A DNA stretch of 11,349 bases from Acidiferrobacterales bacterium (GTDB lineage: Bacteria > Pseudomonadota > Gammaproteobacteria > Acidiferrobacterales > Sulfurifustaceae). The stretch spans positions 1 through 11,349 of the forward strand of contig WGFP01000149.1 of the NCBI GenBank assembly GCA_015492195.1, written 5' to 3'. Below, in pieces: positions 1-6,147 of the stretch; the stretch's first letter is position 1; each line of letters starts with the position of its first letter. The translations under genes and the position numbers were made by a program. The notes beneath the pieces are model-generated. The model was not told the DNA's origin. It saw nothing but the letters and a program-made list of their open reading frames with translations, and did not search any database.

Positions 1-1
1 G

Positions 2-142
2 ATACCCATCTCAGCGCGGCGTGTGGTAACGTTCCGCGCCAGCCACAAGCTCAAGGAACGGGTGGAACAAAACGCCCGACTCCATGCCGACAAGATTCTG
101 TCAGCCAATAAAATAAAGAAACGAGCCGAAGTGAATGCTTGA
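2..142 (+). CDS. ihfA: Integration host factor subunit alpha, C-terminal fragment (5' end outside window)
   Basis: Only the last 46 codons are present, read in the frame that starts at base 2. The fragment opens with [14 protein letters not shown] and KLKERVE, which matches the C-terminal beta-arm/helix end of IHF-alpha (E. coli has [22 protein letters not shown]). IHF is a heterodimeric nucleoid protein of the HU family that binds the minor groove and bends DNA sharply. After the conserved KERVE the fragment continues for about 24 residues, rich in Lys, Arg and Ala, whereas the E. coli protein ends after about 7, so the C-terminal tail is longer than usual. The stop codon overlaps the start of the following merR gene, which points to cotranscription and probable translational coupling. 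Only the fragment length and missing 5' end limit the call. Confidence 0.88.
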   Translation: [46 protein letters not shown]

Positions 143-491
143 TCCCGGCGATAACCACGAACTCCCCCCGATTCCCGGTAAACGCTACTTCACCATTGGT
201 GAAGTCAGCGACCTGTGCGCGGTAAAGCCGCACGTGCTGCGCTACTGGGAACAGGAATTTCCCCAGCTCAAACCCGTCAAACGGCGCGGCAATCGGCGCT
301 ACTACCAACGCCATGACGTCGTGCTGATCCGGCAGATACGCAGCCTCTTGTATGTCGAGGGATTCACGATCAGTGGTGCCCGCAACAAGCTGGCGTTGGA
401 TAACCCGCCCCCCCGGGATGTAAACCGCCAACAAGCCATCAAGACGCTGATCAAGGGACTGGAAGACGTCCTGGGTGTCCTGAAAAACTGA
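135..491 (+). CDS. MerR-family transcriptional regulator downstream of ihfA
   Basis: The 118-residue protein has a MerR-type winged helix-turn-helix at about residues 18-60: YFTIGEVSDLCAVKPHVLRYWE forms the HTH split at residues 18-39, followed by the wing with Arg-Arg-Tyr-Tyr (residues 54-57). A helical segment follows (about 60-88) and then a short C-terminal helix (about 95-117) that would serve as the dimerisation coil. There is no Cys-rich metal-binding loop or large effector domain, so it belongs with the short MerR-like regulators and its ligand is unknown. The ATG overlaps the ihfA stop by 8 nt, so it is probably translated from the ihfA message. The ihfA-merR-tRNA-Pro order is one I recall from Pseudomonas and related gammaproteobacteria, which supports a conserved housekeeping context. 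The target promoter is not identifiable here. Confidence 0.9.
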   Translation: MLDPGDNHELPPIPGKRYFTIGEVSDLCAVKPHVLRYWEQEFPQLKPVKRRGNRRYYQRHDVVLIRQIRSLLYVEGFTISGARNKLALDNPPPRDVNRQQAIKTLIKGLEDVLGVLKN

Positions 492-494
492 TAA

Positions 495-539
495 TCCCCG
501 CGTGTCTTTGATATGATGGTGCCCTTGTTCCTGCGGGGA
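495..539 (+). other. Inverted repeat after merR (possible weak hairpin)
   Basis: TCCCCGC at 495-501 is the reverse complement of GCGGGGA at 533-539, with a 31-nt loop that contains a TATGAT box (512-517). It starts four bases after the merR stop. It may close a loop at the end of the ihfA-merR transcript or lie in the promoter region of the tRNA. No T-run follows, so it is not a standard terminator. Confidence 0.3.
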
Positions 540-570
540 CTTCATCAGCGGTTTAACTGCTAATACCAAA

Positions 571-648
<78 letters not shown>

Positions 649-695
649 CCTTGCCAGCCGTCCCTGGCGCAACGGTTCACCTTCGATCTACCCCG

Positions 696-717
696 GCCCG
701 CACGTCCGTGTGCGGGC
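696..717 (+). other. Strong hairpin downstream of tRNA-Pro
   Basis: GCCCGCAC (696-703) pairs perfectly with GTGCGGGC (710-717) around a 6-nt loop. It is GC-rich but is followed by GTTCGCC and not by a T-run, so it is not a canonical intrinsic terminator. It could stop or protect the tRNA precursor 3' trailer. Confidence 0.55.
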
Positions 718-723
718 GTTCGC

Positions 724-784
724 CGGGGCGAAGGCACGTTAAGTGCCTTCGCCAAATCTCCGGCTCACCCTCTCGCCCCGACCA
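724..784 (+). pseudogene. tRNA-like relic related to tRNA-Pro
   Basis: This 61-nt stretch starts with CGGGGCG (724-730), identical to the 5' acceptor strand of the tRNA, and ends with CGCCCCG-A-CCA (774-784), identical to its 3' acceptor end, so a 7-bp acceptor stem with a CCA tail can form. GGCTCA (762-767) resembles the T-loop entry GGTTCA of the intact gene, but the T arm has lost bases. The D and anticodon arms are replaced by one hairpin: AAGGCAC (731-737) pairs with GTGCCTT (743-749), and as an 11-bp helix it extends to 727-737/743-753. It cannot decode, having no anticodon loop. The reading as a decayed second tRNA-Pro is an inference; the 5' match is only seven bases. Confidence 0.45.
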
Positions 785-882
785 ACCTTGTCAGCCGTCC
801 CTGGCGCAATCTTGTCATCCTTGGTCGGTGGCGGACGGGCCGTTTTGCCTGACCGCGACTTTTGGGTATCCTTCGCCGCGCC

Positions 883-1629
883 ATGCGCATCCTTCTTAGT
901 AATGACGACGGTTATCTTGCTCCCGGGCTTGTCTGTCTGGCTCAGGCCCTGAAACCGTTGGCCCAACTGGATGTGGTGGCGCCGGAACGCGATCGCAGCG
1001 GCGTCAGCAACTCACTCACTCTTGATCGGCCGCTACGTGTCAGGGAGGGCGAGAACGGGTTTCTTTACGTGAATGGGACGCCCACGGACTGTGTACATCT
1101 GGCAATAACGGGCCTGATGGAACACCGGCCGGACATGGTGATTGCCGGCATCAATCGCGGCGCCAACCTCGGCGACGACGTTCTGTATTCCGGAACCGTG
1201 GCGGCGGCCATGGAGGGGCGTTTTCTGGGCGCGCCGGCGATAGCAGTGTCGCTTGTCGGTCAACAAGGACGGCACTTTGCAACGGCGGCGGACATCGTGG
1301 TGCGCCTGATCCGAAAACTCGAGCACGAGCCACTGCCGGCCGACACCATCCTTAACATCAATGTGCCCGACGTACCCCTCGACACCATTGCCGGACTCGA
1401 GGCCACGCGCCTGGGTCACCGGCATCAAGCGGAACCCATGATCCGCACCGCCGACCCTCACGGCAACCCCGTCTATTGGGTGGGAGTCCCCGGTCCGGAA
1501 GCGGACGCCGGACCGGGGACGGACTTCCACGCCGTCCGCCGAAATTTTGTCTCCATCACCCCTTTGCATGTCGATCTAACCCGCTATACTGCCTTGGATC
1601 AGGTTTCATCATGGCTTAAAAGTCTGTAG
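883..1629 (+). CDS. surE: 5'/3'-nucleotidase SurE (survival protein E)
   Basis: The protein hydrolyses nucleoside 5'- and 3'-monophosphates in the cytoplasm using a divalent metal, and in E. coli supports stationary-phase survival. At 248 residues it has normal family length. The metal site is seen as NDDG (Asp8, Asp9), Ser39 in RDRSGVSNS and Asn91 in GINRGANLGDD, followed by YSGTVAAAMEG, all family signatures. The start is placed at ATG 883 because the protein then begins MRILLSNDDG, as SurE proteins do; an in-frame TTG at 862 would add seven unlikely residues. No clear Shine-Dalgarno is visible. It is the first gene of a cluster with pcm 16 nt downstream, then nlpD and rpoS, the same order as E. 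coli. Confidence 0.97.
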   Translation: MRILLSNDDGYLAPGLVCLAQALKPLAQLDVVAPERDRSGVSNSLTLDRPLRVREGENGFLYVNGTPTDCVHLAITGLMEHRPDMVIAGINRGANLGDDVLYSGTVAAAMEGRFLGAPAIAVSLVGQQGRHFATAADIVVRLIRKLEHEPLPADTILNINVPDVPLDTIAGLEATRLGHRHQAEPMIRTADPHGNPVYWVGVPGPEADAGPGTDFHAVRRNFVSITPLHVDLTRYTALDQVSSWLKSL

Positions 1630-1645
1630 CTGTATCGCATCACAG

Positions 1646-2305
1646 GTGAACACAAAAACTCACGGCATCGGAATGACCTCCCTGCGCACCCGTGAGCGCT
1701 TGATCCAGCGGCTCCGGGAAGAGGGTATCGAGAACGAACGGGTTCTGGAGACAATGCGAACCGTTCCGCGCCACGCGTTCGTGGATGAGGCGCTGGCCAG
1801 TCGTGCCTACGAAGATACCGCTTTGCCGATCGGTTACGGTCAGACCATTTCCCAGCCCTACATCGTGGCGCTGATGACGCAGGCCTTGCTGGCCGGTGGA
1901 CCGATAAAGAAGGTGCTTGAAGTAGGCACCGGTTCCGGTTACCAGACCGCAATTCTCGCGAGCCTGGTGGACGATGTTTATACCGTTGAGAGAATTGAGC
2001 CCCTGCTGAAACTTGCGCGACGAAAATTGCGCGAACTGGGATTCCGCAATATCCAATTCAAGCTCTCCGACGGAAGCTGGGGTTGGCACGAGCACGCGCC
2101 GTATGACGGGATCATCGTCACCGCGGCGCCCGCGGAGCTGCCACAAACGCTGGTGGAGCAACTTGCCCCGGGAGCTCGGATGGTAATCCCCGTCGGCGGT
2201 CCGACCCTCCAGGAATTACAATTGATACAGCGTACCGACACGGGACACACCAGTGAACGCCTGGAGCTCGTTAATTTCGTCCCGCTGGTGAGAGACCGGA
2301 CATGA
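1646..2305 (+). CDS. pcm: Protein-L-isoaspartate(D-aspartate) O-methyltransferase
   Basis: Pcm (EC 2.1.1.77) methylates L-isoaspartyl residues of age-damaged proteins with S-adenosylmethionine, starting their repair to aspartate. The 219-residue protein shows PRHAFV (41-46), the substrate loop QTISQPYIVA (66-75), the SAM-binding motif I LEVGTGSGYQTA (91-102) and the post-motif PYDGIIVTAA region. The GTG start at 1646 is 16 nt after surE. An in-frame ATG at 1673 gives a 210-residue protein beginning MTSLRTRERL, which matches the usual N-terminus of Pcm in pseudomonads, so that may be the real start; neither start has a clear ribosome site. It is followed by nlpD after one base and is very probably cotranscribed with surE. 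Confidence 0.96.
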   Translation: MNTKTHGIGMTSLRTRERLIQRLREEGIENERVLETMRTVPRHAFVDEALASRAYEDTALPIGYGQTISQPYIVALMTQALLAGGPIKKVLEVGTGSGYQTAILASLVDDVYTVERIEPLLKLARRKLRELGFRNIQFKLSDGSWGWHEHAPYDGIIVTAAPAELPQTLVEQLAPGARMVIPVGGPTLQELQLIQRTDTGHTSERLELVNFVPLVRDRT

Positions 2306-2306
2306 C

Positions 2307-3257
2307 ATGGGGGAAGCTTGCCCTGATCGCCGACCGATGACCGCTCATTTACCGGCCTGGGGTATAGCGTTGCTGCTATACGTGCTGTTGTCCGCCTGCG
2401 GCGGCAAAACAGTGGTGTCGGTGGAGGATCGCGGCAGGGAGCTTCGACATCCGGAGGCGACGTACCGTATTGTGCGCGCCGGCGACACGCTCTACAGCAT
2501 CGCCTGGGAATCCGGCCGCGACTACCGGGAGCTGTCCGCCTGGAACAACATCCCGCCGCCTTACCTTATCCGCCCCGGACAAAAGCTGCGGCTTTTTGCG
2601 CCCCGATCGACCGCCAGTGCCGGGCCCAGCGGTTATCGGATCGTGGCCAAAGGCGACACGCTCTACAGCATCGCCCGTGAGACGGGGATCAATTATCGTG
2701 ATCTTGCCGCCTGGAACAACATCCCGCCGCCATACGTTATTCGCTCCGGACAGAAGCTGCGGCTGTCCCGACCAGACCAGGATCTCCGTACCTCCCGCTA
2801 CAAGACCACGAGAAAAAATATCACAAGACGGGCTAAAAGGCCTTCTTCTGCCAAGCGCGCGCCGACAAAGCGCGGCGCGGCGCACGACTTTGGTTCCTGG
2901 GCATGGCCGACGGAAGGAAAAATCCTGGCACGATTTAATGCCAATGGGCCAAACAAGGGGATCGATATCGGCGGCAGAAAGGGACAGGCGATCCGCGCGG
3001 CGGCAAACGGCACGGTAGTTTATCAGGGTAGTGGACTTCGGGGATACGGTAAGCTTATTATCATTAAACACAACGCGGATTTTCTTAGCGCCTATGCCCA
3101 CTCCAGCAGGATTTACGTTAAGGAAGGTAATGTGATAAAACGAGGGCAGAAGATCGCCGAGATGGGGAGCAGTGGAACGGATCGTGTGAAACTACATTTT
3201 GAAATCAGGCGTCGCGGTATCCCGGTGAATCCTCTGAAGTATCTTCCCAGAAAGTAA
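2307..3257 (+). CDS. nlpD: NlpD: outer-membrane lipoprotein, two LysM domains and a degenerate LytM (M23) domain
   Basis: NlpD-type proteins bind septal peptidoglycan and activate the amidase AmiC during cell separation. From the upstream ATG (2307) the protein has 316 residues. The lipobox LSAC has its Cys at residue 31; the in-frame ATG at 2337 (residue 11) leaves a more typical 20-residue signal and is the likelier start. Two LysM domains lie at about 52-96 and 109-153, then a very basic linker (155-190) and an M23 domain (about 198-311). In the M23 domain two zinc ligands are replaced: Asn216 stands where HxxxD has His (NKGID), and Lys295 replaces the first His of HxH (KLHFE). This indicates a regulator without peptidase activity, as for E. 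coli NlpD. E. coli NlpD carries one LysM. It lies one base after pcm and two bases before rpoS. Confidence 0.94.
   Translation: MGEACPDRRPMTAHLPAWGIALLLYVLLSACGGKTVVSVEDRGRELRHPEATYRIVRAGDTLYSIAWESGRDYRELSAWNNIPPPYLIRPGQKLRLFAPRSTASAGPSGYRIVAKGDTLYSIARETGINYRDLAAWNNIPPPYVIRSGQKLRLSRPDQDLRTSRYKTTRKNITRRAKRPSSAKRAPTKRGAAHDFGSWAWPTEGKILARFNANGPNKGIDIGGRKGQAIRAAANGTVVYQGSGLRGYGKLIIIKHNADFLSAYAHSSRIYVKEGNVIKRGQKIAEMGSSGTDRVKLHFEIRRRGIPVNPLKYLPRK
2463..2768 (+). repeat. In-frame tandem repeat encoding the two LysM domains of NlpD
   Basis: The unit is 171 bp (57 codons). Two blocks are identical between copies: 24 bases at 2481-2504 and 2652-2675, and 25 bases at 2536-2560 and 2707-2731. The intervening codons differ, including synonymous changes, so the copies have diverged between two strongly conserved blocks. 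Both copies encode GDTLYSIA and AWNNIPPPY. Confidence 0.9.
3112..3139 (+). promoter_or_regulatory. Candidate rpoS promoter inside the nlpD 3' end
   Basis: TTTACG (3112-3117), a 16-bp spacer and GATAAA (3134-3139) preceded by TGT (an extended -10 element) lie about 120 bases before the rpoS start. In E. coli the main rpoS promoter lies within nlpD, which makes an internal promoter reasonable here. The match is partial (4 of 6 in each box), so this is only a candidate. Confidence 0.25.
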
Positions 3258-3259
3258 CC

Positions 3260-4285
3260 ATGTCTCCGAGAAAAACCTTAAAGAAGAAGAGAAAAAGCAA
3301 GAACAAGGAAGACGAGGTAAAGCTATTTCCTGATACCGGGGAAACCGGCGAGGAAATATCGCCCCCTCTTAAAGCGGAAGTAGGCGACGATGCACTCAAG
3401 CCGGACAAGGCGGAAGGGAAATCAGCCGCGCAAGAGACGGAAACCGAATACTACTCCCAGGCCGACGCCACCCGCATTTATCTCAAGGAAATCGGATTCT
3501 CACCCCTTCTGACCGCCGAAGAAGAGGTCTACTACGCGCGCCGCGCACAAAAGGGCGACAAGAAAGCGCGCAGCCGGATGATCGAAAGCAACCTGCGGTT
3601 GGTGGTAAAGATCGCCCGCCGCTATATGAACCGCGGCCTGGTGCTGCTGGATCTGATCGAAGAGGGCAATCTCGGCCTGATTCGCGCGGTGGAGAAGTTT
3701 GATCCGGAGCGCGGTTTCCGTTTCTCCACCTATGCCACTTGGTGGATCCGTCAGACCATCGAGCGCGGCATCATGAATCAGACGCGCACCATCCGCTTGC
3801 CGGTGCACGTGCTGAAAGAAATCAACATCTATCAGCGTGCGGCACGCCATCTCTCCCAGAAGCTTGATCACGAGCCGAGCCCCGAGGAGGTGGCGAACCT
3901 GCTCGATAAGCCGATTGAGGAAGTCAAGGGCATGCTGGGGCTGAATGAACGCATCGCCTCGGTTGACGCCCCCCTGGATGACGATCCTGATCGATCCCTG
4001 CTCGACGCCATCGCGGATGAACAGACACCCGATCCGGAAAAAGTGCTGCAACGCGACGATCTGAATGCCATGATCGTCGTCTGGCTCAATGAGCTTAATG
4101 AAAAGCAGCGTGAAGTGGTGGAGCGGCGTTTCGGTTTAAGCGGCAGGGAAATTTCCACGCTGGAAGAAGTCGGCGCCGACATCGGCGTGACCCGGGAACG
4201 GGTGCGACAGATTCAGGTGGAGGCCCTGAAGCGATTGCGCACTATCCTTGAGAAGGCCGGATATTCTGTCGACTCCCTGTTTTAA
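3260..4285 (+). CDS. rpoS: RNA polymerase sigma factor RpoS (sigma-38)
   Basis: RpoS directs RNA polymerase to stationary-phase and general-stress genes. The 341-residue protein aligns with E. coli RpoS across its conserved core. Region 1.2 is seen as ATRIYLKEIGFSPLLTAEEE (about 69-90), region 2 as MIESNLRLVVKIARRY, DLIEEGNLGLIRAVEKFD and FSTYATWWIRQTIER, region 3 starting RTIRLPVHVLKEIN, and region 4 as LNEKQREVVERRFGL with the HTH GVTRERVRQIQVEALKRLR. It ends YSVDSLF, close to the E. coli terminus. The N-terminal part is unusual: about 18 residues with many Lys and Arg precede an acidic stretch, unlike the acidic E. coli N-terminus. ATG 3260 is two bases after the nlpD stop and lacks a strong ribosome site, so coupling to nlpD translation is likely. 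Confidence 0.97.
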   Translation: MSPRKTLKKKRKSKNKEDEVKLFPDTGETGEEISPPLKAEVGDDALKPDKAEGKSAAQETETEYYSQADATRIYLKEIGFSPLLTAEEEVYYARRAQKGDKKARSRMIESNLRLVVKIARRYMNRGLVLLDLIEEGNLGLIRAVEKFDPERGFRFSTYATWWIRQTIERGIMNQTRTIRLPVHVLKEINIYQRAARHLSQKLDHEPSPEEVANLLDKPIEEVKGMLGLNERIASVDAPLDDDPDRSLLDAIADEQTPDPEKVLQRDDLNAMIVVWLNELNEKQREVVERRFGLSGREISTLEEVGADIGVTRERVRQIQVEALKRLRTILEKAGYSVDSLF

Positions 4286-4324
4286 GAATCCACCCGCAGA
4301 ATGGGTGCAGAAAAACAAAAATTG

Positions 4325-4387
4325 ACAGGATTTACAGGATTAACAAAATTAATTCGCCCTGATTTATATTTTTCCTGTTAATCCTGT
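4325..4387. repeat. Inverted array of ACAGGATT-type 9-mers between convergent genes, possible bidirectional terminator
   Basis: The left arm has ACAGGATTT and ACAGGATTA in tandem (4325-4342). The right arm, read on the minus strand, carries the same 9-mer in tandem. ACAGGATTAACA (4334-4345) and TGTTAATCCTGT (4376-4387) are perfectly complementary and can form a 12-bp stem with a 30-nt AT-rich loop. T-rich DNA follows on both strands (AAATTTTC on plus, AATTTTTG on minus). The site lies between the stops of rpoS and the convergent Mth938-domain gene, as expected for a shared terminator. I recall similar ACAGGATTAACAGGATT repeats in intergenic DNA of many unrelated bacteria, but could not check this. 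Confidence 0.7.
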
Positions 4388-4771
4388 CTAAATTTTCTGG
4401 CTTTCGATCATCAACAAGGCCGCCGCCACCCGCCGGCCTTCACCCATAAGGATATTGTAGGTGCGGCAAGCGGCGCCGGTATCCATGACTTCAAGGCCGA
4501 TATTGGCACGAGTCAGGATTTGAATGGCGTCCGGTTTAGGAAAGTGTTGACGATGGCCCGTCCCCAGGATCGCGACCTCGGGTTCCAGGCCGGCGATTAT
4601 CTCAAAATGCGTTTCATTGAGTTCTGTGAATACGCGCGGCGGCCAGTCCTGTATCTGATCCGGCGTGACAATCAGGCTGGTGGTGTACACGTCGCGATTG
4701 ACCGTGACCCGACCGGGACCGTAAGCGCGGATGATATTCCGGCTGCCGCCGGTTTCGAGCTGGATCTTCAT
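4388..4771 (-). CDS. Mth938-like domain protein (Xcc1710/COG3737-like), function unknown
   Basis: The 127-residue protein has the size and signatures of the bacterial Mth938-like family: a beta-rich N-terminus (KIQLETGGSRNIIRAYGPG), LGTGHRQHFP at 69-78, and IGLEVMDTGAACRTYNIL at 92-109, ending with a GEGRRVAAALL helix. The fold is related to the mitochondrial complex I assembly factor NDUFAF3, but no enzyme activity is established for the bacterial members, so no function is claimed. There is no signal peptide or membrane segment, so it should be cytoplasmic. It converges on rpoS and is divergent from the aminotransferase gene. The start ATG has no clear ribosome site upstream. Confidence 0.88.
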   Translation of the reverse strand: MKIQLETGGSRNIIRAYGPGRVTVNRDVYTTSLIVTPDQIQDWPPRVFTELNETHFEIIAGLEPEVAILGTGHRQHFPKPDAIQILTRANIGLEVMDTGAACRTYNILMGEGRRVAAALLMIESQKI

Positions 4772-4814
4772 TGTTTAGTCGTTCGCGAATTCATCGAGCA
4801 TGTTCCTGCTATCA

Positions 4815-4844
4815 TTGACAAATCTGCCGCGTTGCGGCTATGTT
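4815..4844 (+). promoter_or_regulatory. Candidate sigma-70 promoter upstream of alaC (distal)
   Basis: TTGACA (4815-4820) is a perfect -35 box; TATGTT (4839-4844) lies 18 bp away and matches 4 of 6 of the -10 consensus. The spacer contains a dyad, GCCGC-GTT-GCGGC (4826-4838). It would start transcription about 90 bases before the alaC-hom-thrC operon. Confidence 0.5.
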
Positions 4845-4871
4845 TCCTGCCTTTTGCAAAGGCCCTATAAT
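4843..4871 (+). promoter_or_regulatory. Candidate sigma-70 promoter upstream of alaC (proximal), with dyad in the spacer
   Basis: TATAAT at 4866-4871 is a perfect -10 box; the -35 position 17 bp upstream holds only TTTCCT (4843-4848), a weak match. A dyad, GCCTTT-TGC-AAAGGC (4849-4863), fills the spacer and ends two bases before the -10 box. A weak -35 with a palindrome in the spacer is a layout often seen where a regulator acts, so this may be an operator. Confidence 0.45.
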
Positions 4872-4938
4872 GCATGCGGATTCAATGCGTTAGATAGCTC
4901 TGCCAATACTATAACAACCCGGAACAAGCGTGTAACAA

Positions 4939-6147
4939 ATGGACGAATTTCCTCGTATCAAAAGACTCCCGCCCTACGTCTTCAATATCGTTAATAAGTT
5001 GAAGGCGCAGGCGCGCCGGCACGGGGAGGACATCATTGATTTCGGCATGGGCAATCCCGATGGGCCCACGCCGCCTCATATCGTGGATAAGCTGTGCGAG
5101 GCGGCGAACCGCAAGGACACGCATCGCTATTCGGTTTCGCGCGGTATTCCGCGCCTGCGGCGCGCCATCTGTAACTGGTACAAACGCCGTTACGACGTCG
5201 AACTGGACCCGGATAAAGAAGCAATTGTCACCATCGGTTCAAAAGAGGGGCTGGCCCATCTTGCGCTCGCCACCGTGGAGACCGGCGATGCGGTGCTGGT
5301 GCCGAATCCGGCGTATCCGATCCATACCTACGGCTTCGTGATTGCCGGCGCCGACATTCGCCATGTACCGTTGGTGCCGGGCGTGGATTTTTTTGCCGAA
5401 CTGGAAAAGGCGATTCACACCTCCTGGCCCAAGCCCAAGTTACTGGTGCTGAATTTTCCCGCCAACCCGACGACTCAGTGCGTGGAGCTGGATTTTTTTG
5501 AAAGGGTCATCGCCATCGCGCGGGAGCACGGCATTTGGGTAATTCACGATCTGGCCTACGCCGACATCGTGTTCGACGGCTATACGGCCCCCTCGATATT
5601 GCAGGTACCGGGCGCGAAAGAGATCGCCGTTGAGTTTTTCACGCTGTCCAAAAGCTATAACATGCCGGGTTGGCGCGTGGGGTTCATGTGCGGCAACGAA
5701 CGCCTGGTGGCGGCGCTGGCGCGCATCAAATCGTACCTCGATTACGGCCTGTTCACGCCTATTCAGGTGGCGGCCATCCTCGCCCTCGATGGGCCGCAGG
5801 ACTGCCTGGAAAATATCCGCCTGAGCTATCAGAAACGGCGCGACGTGTTGTGTAACGGGTTAAACTCGGCCGGGTGGGCGGTGGAGAAACCCAAGGCGAC
5901 CATGTTTGTCTGGGCGCATATACCGGAGCCGTATCGGGGCATGGGTTCGCTCGAGTTTTCCAAAAAGTTGCTCCAGGAGGCCAAGGTCGCGGTTTCACCC
6001 GGCATTGGCTTCGGGGAGTACGGGGATGAGTTCGTGCGTTTCAGTCTGATTGAGAACGAACACCGCACCCGCCAGGCGATCCGTTCCATCCGTGAGTTGT
6101 TCCGGCGCGAAAAGGCGCTAATCGAATTACGCAGAGAAGGAGCATGA
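4939..6147 (+). CDS. alaC: PLP-dependent class I/II aminotransferase, AlaC (YfdZ) type
   Basis: The 402-residue protein is closely similar along its length to E. coli AlaC, a cytoplasmic glutamate-pyruvate transaminase that makes alanine. Fold-type I features are present: DFGMGNPDGPTPPHIV near the N-terminus, YSVSRGIPRLRRAI (64-77), NPAYPIHTYG (123-132), Asn176 in NFPANPTTQ, Asp204 and Tyr207 in HDLAYAD, the PLP Schiff-base lysine Lys238 in TLSKSYNMPGWR with Arg246, and the substrate-carboxylate arginine in VRFSLIEN. It overlaps the downstream hom gene by ATGA, so it is in one operon with hom and thrC. That context could also fit aspartate or another amino acid as donor; the sequence cannot settle substrate range. 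No strong ribosome site precedes ATG 4939. Confidence 0.9.
   Translation: MDEFPRIKRLPPYVFNIVNKLKAQARRHGEDIIDFGMGNPDGPTPPHIVDKLCEAANRKDTHRYSVSRGIPRLRRAICNWYKRRYDVELDPDKEAIVTIGSKEGLAHLALATVETGDAVLVPNPAYPIHTYGFVIAGADIRHVPLVPGVDFFAELEKAIHTSWPKPKLLVLNFPANPTTQCVELDFFERVIAIAREHGIWVIHDLAYADIVFDGYTAPSILQVPGAKEIAVEFFTLSKSYNMPGWRVGFMCGNERLVAALARIKSYLDYGLFTPIQVAAILALDGPQDCLENIRLSYQKRRDVLCNGLNSAGWAVEKPKATMFVWAHIPEPYRGMGSLEFSKKLLQEAKVAVSPGIGFGEYGDEFVRFSLIENEHRTRQAIRSIRELFRREKALIELRREGA

Noticed and set aside
4291..4307. CACCC/GGGTG hairpin directly after the rpoS stop as terminator.
   Set aside because: Only 5 bp of stem and no T-run follow it on either strand; the inverted 9-mer array downstream is a better candidate.
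4520..4870. A plus-strand frame opposite the Mth938-domain gene.
   Set aside because: The minus-strand protein matches a known family from start to end; this frame is its shadow and extends into the promoter region.
4854..4871. TTGCAA with TATAAT as a -35/-10 pair upstream of alaC.
   Set aside because: The spacing is only six bases, far too short for sigma-70.
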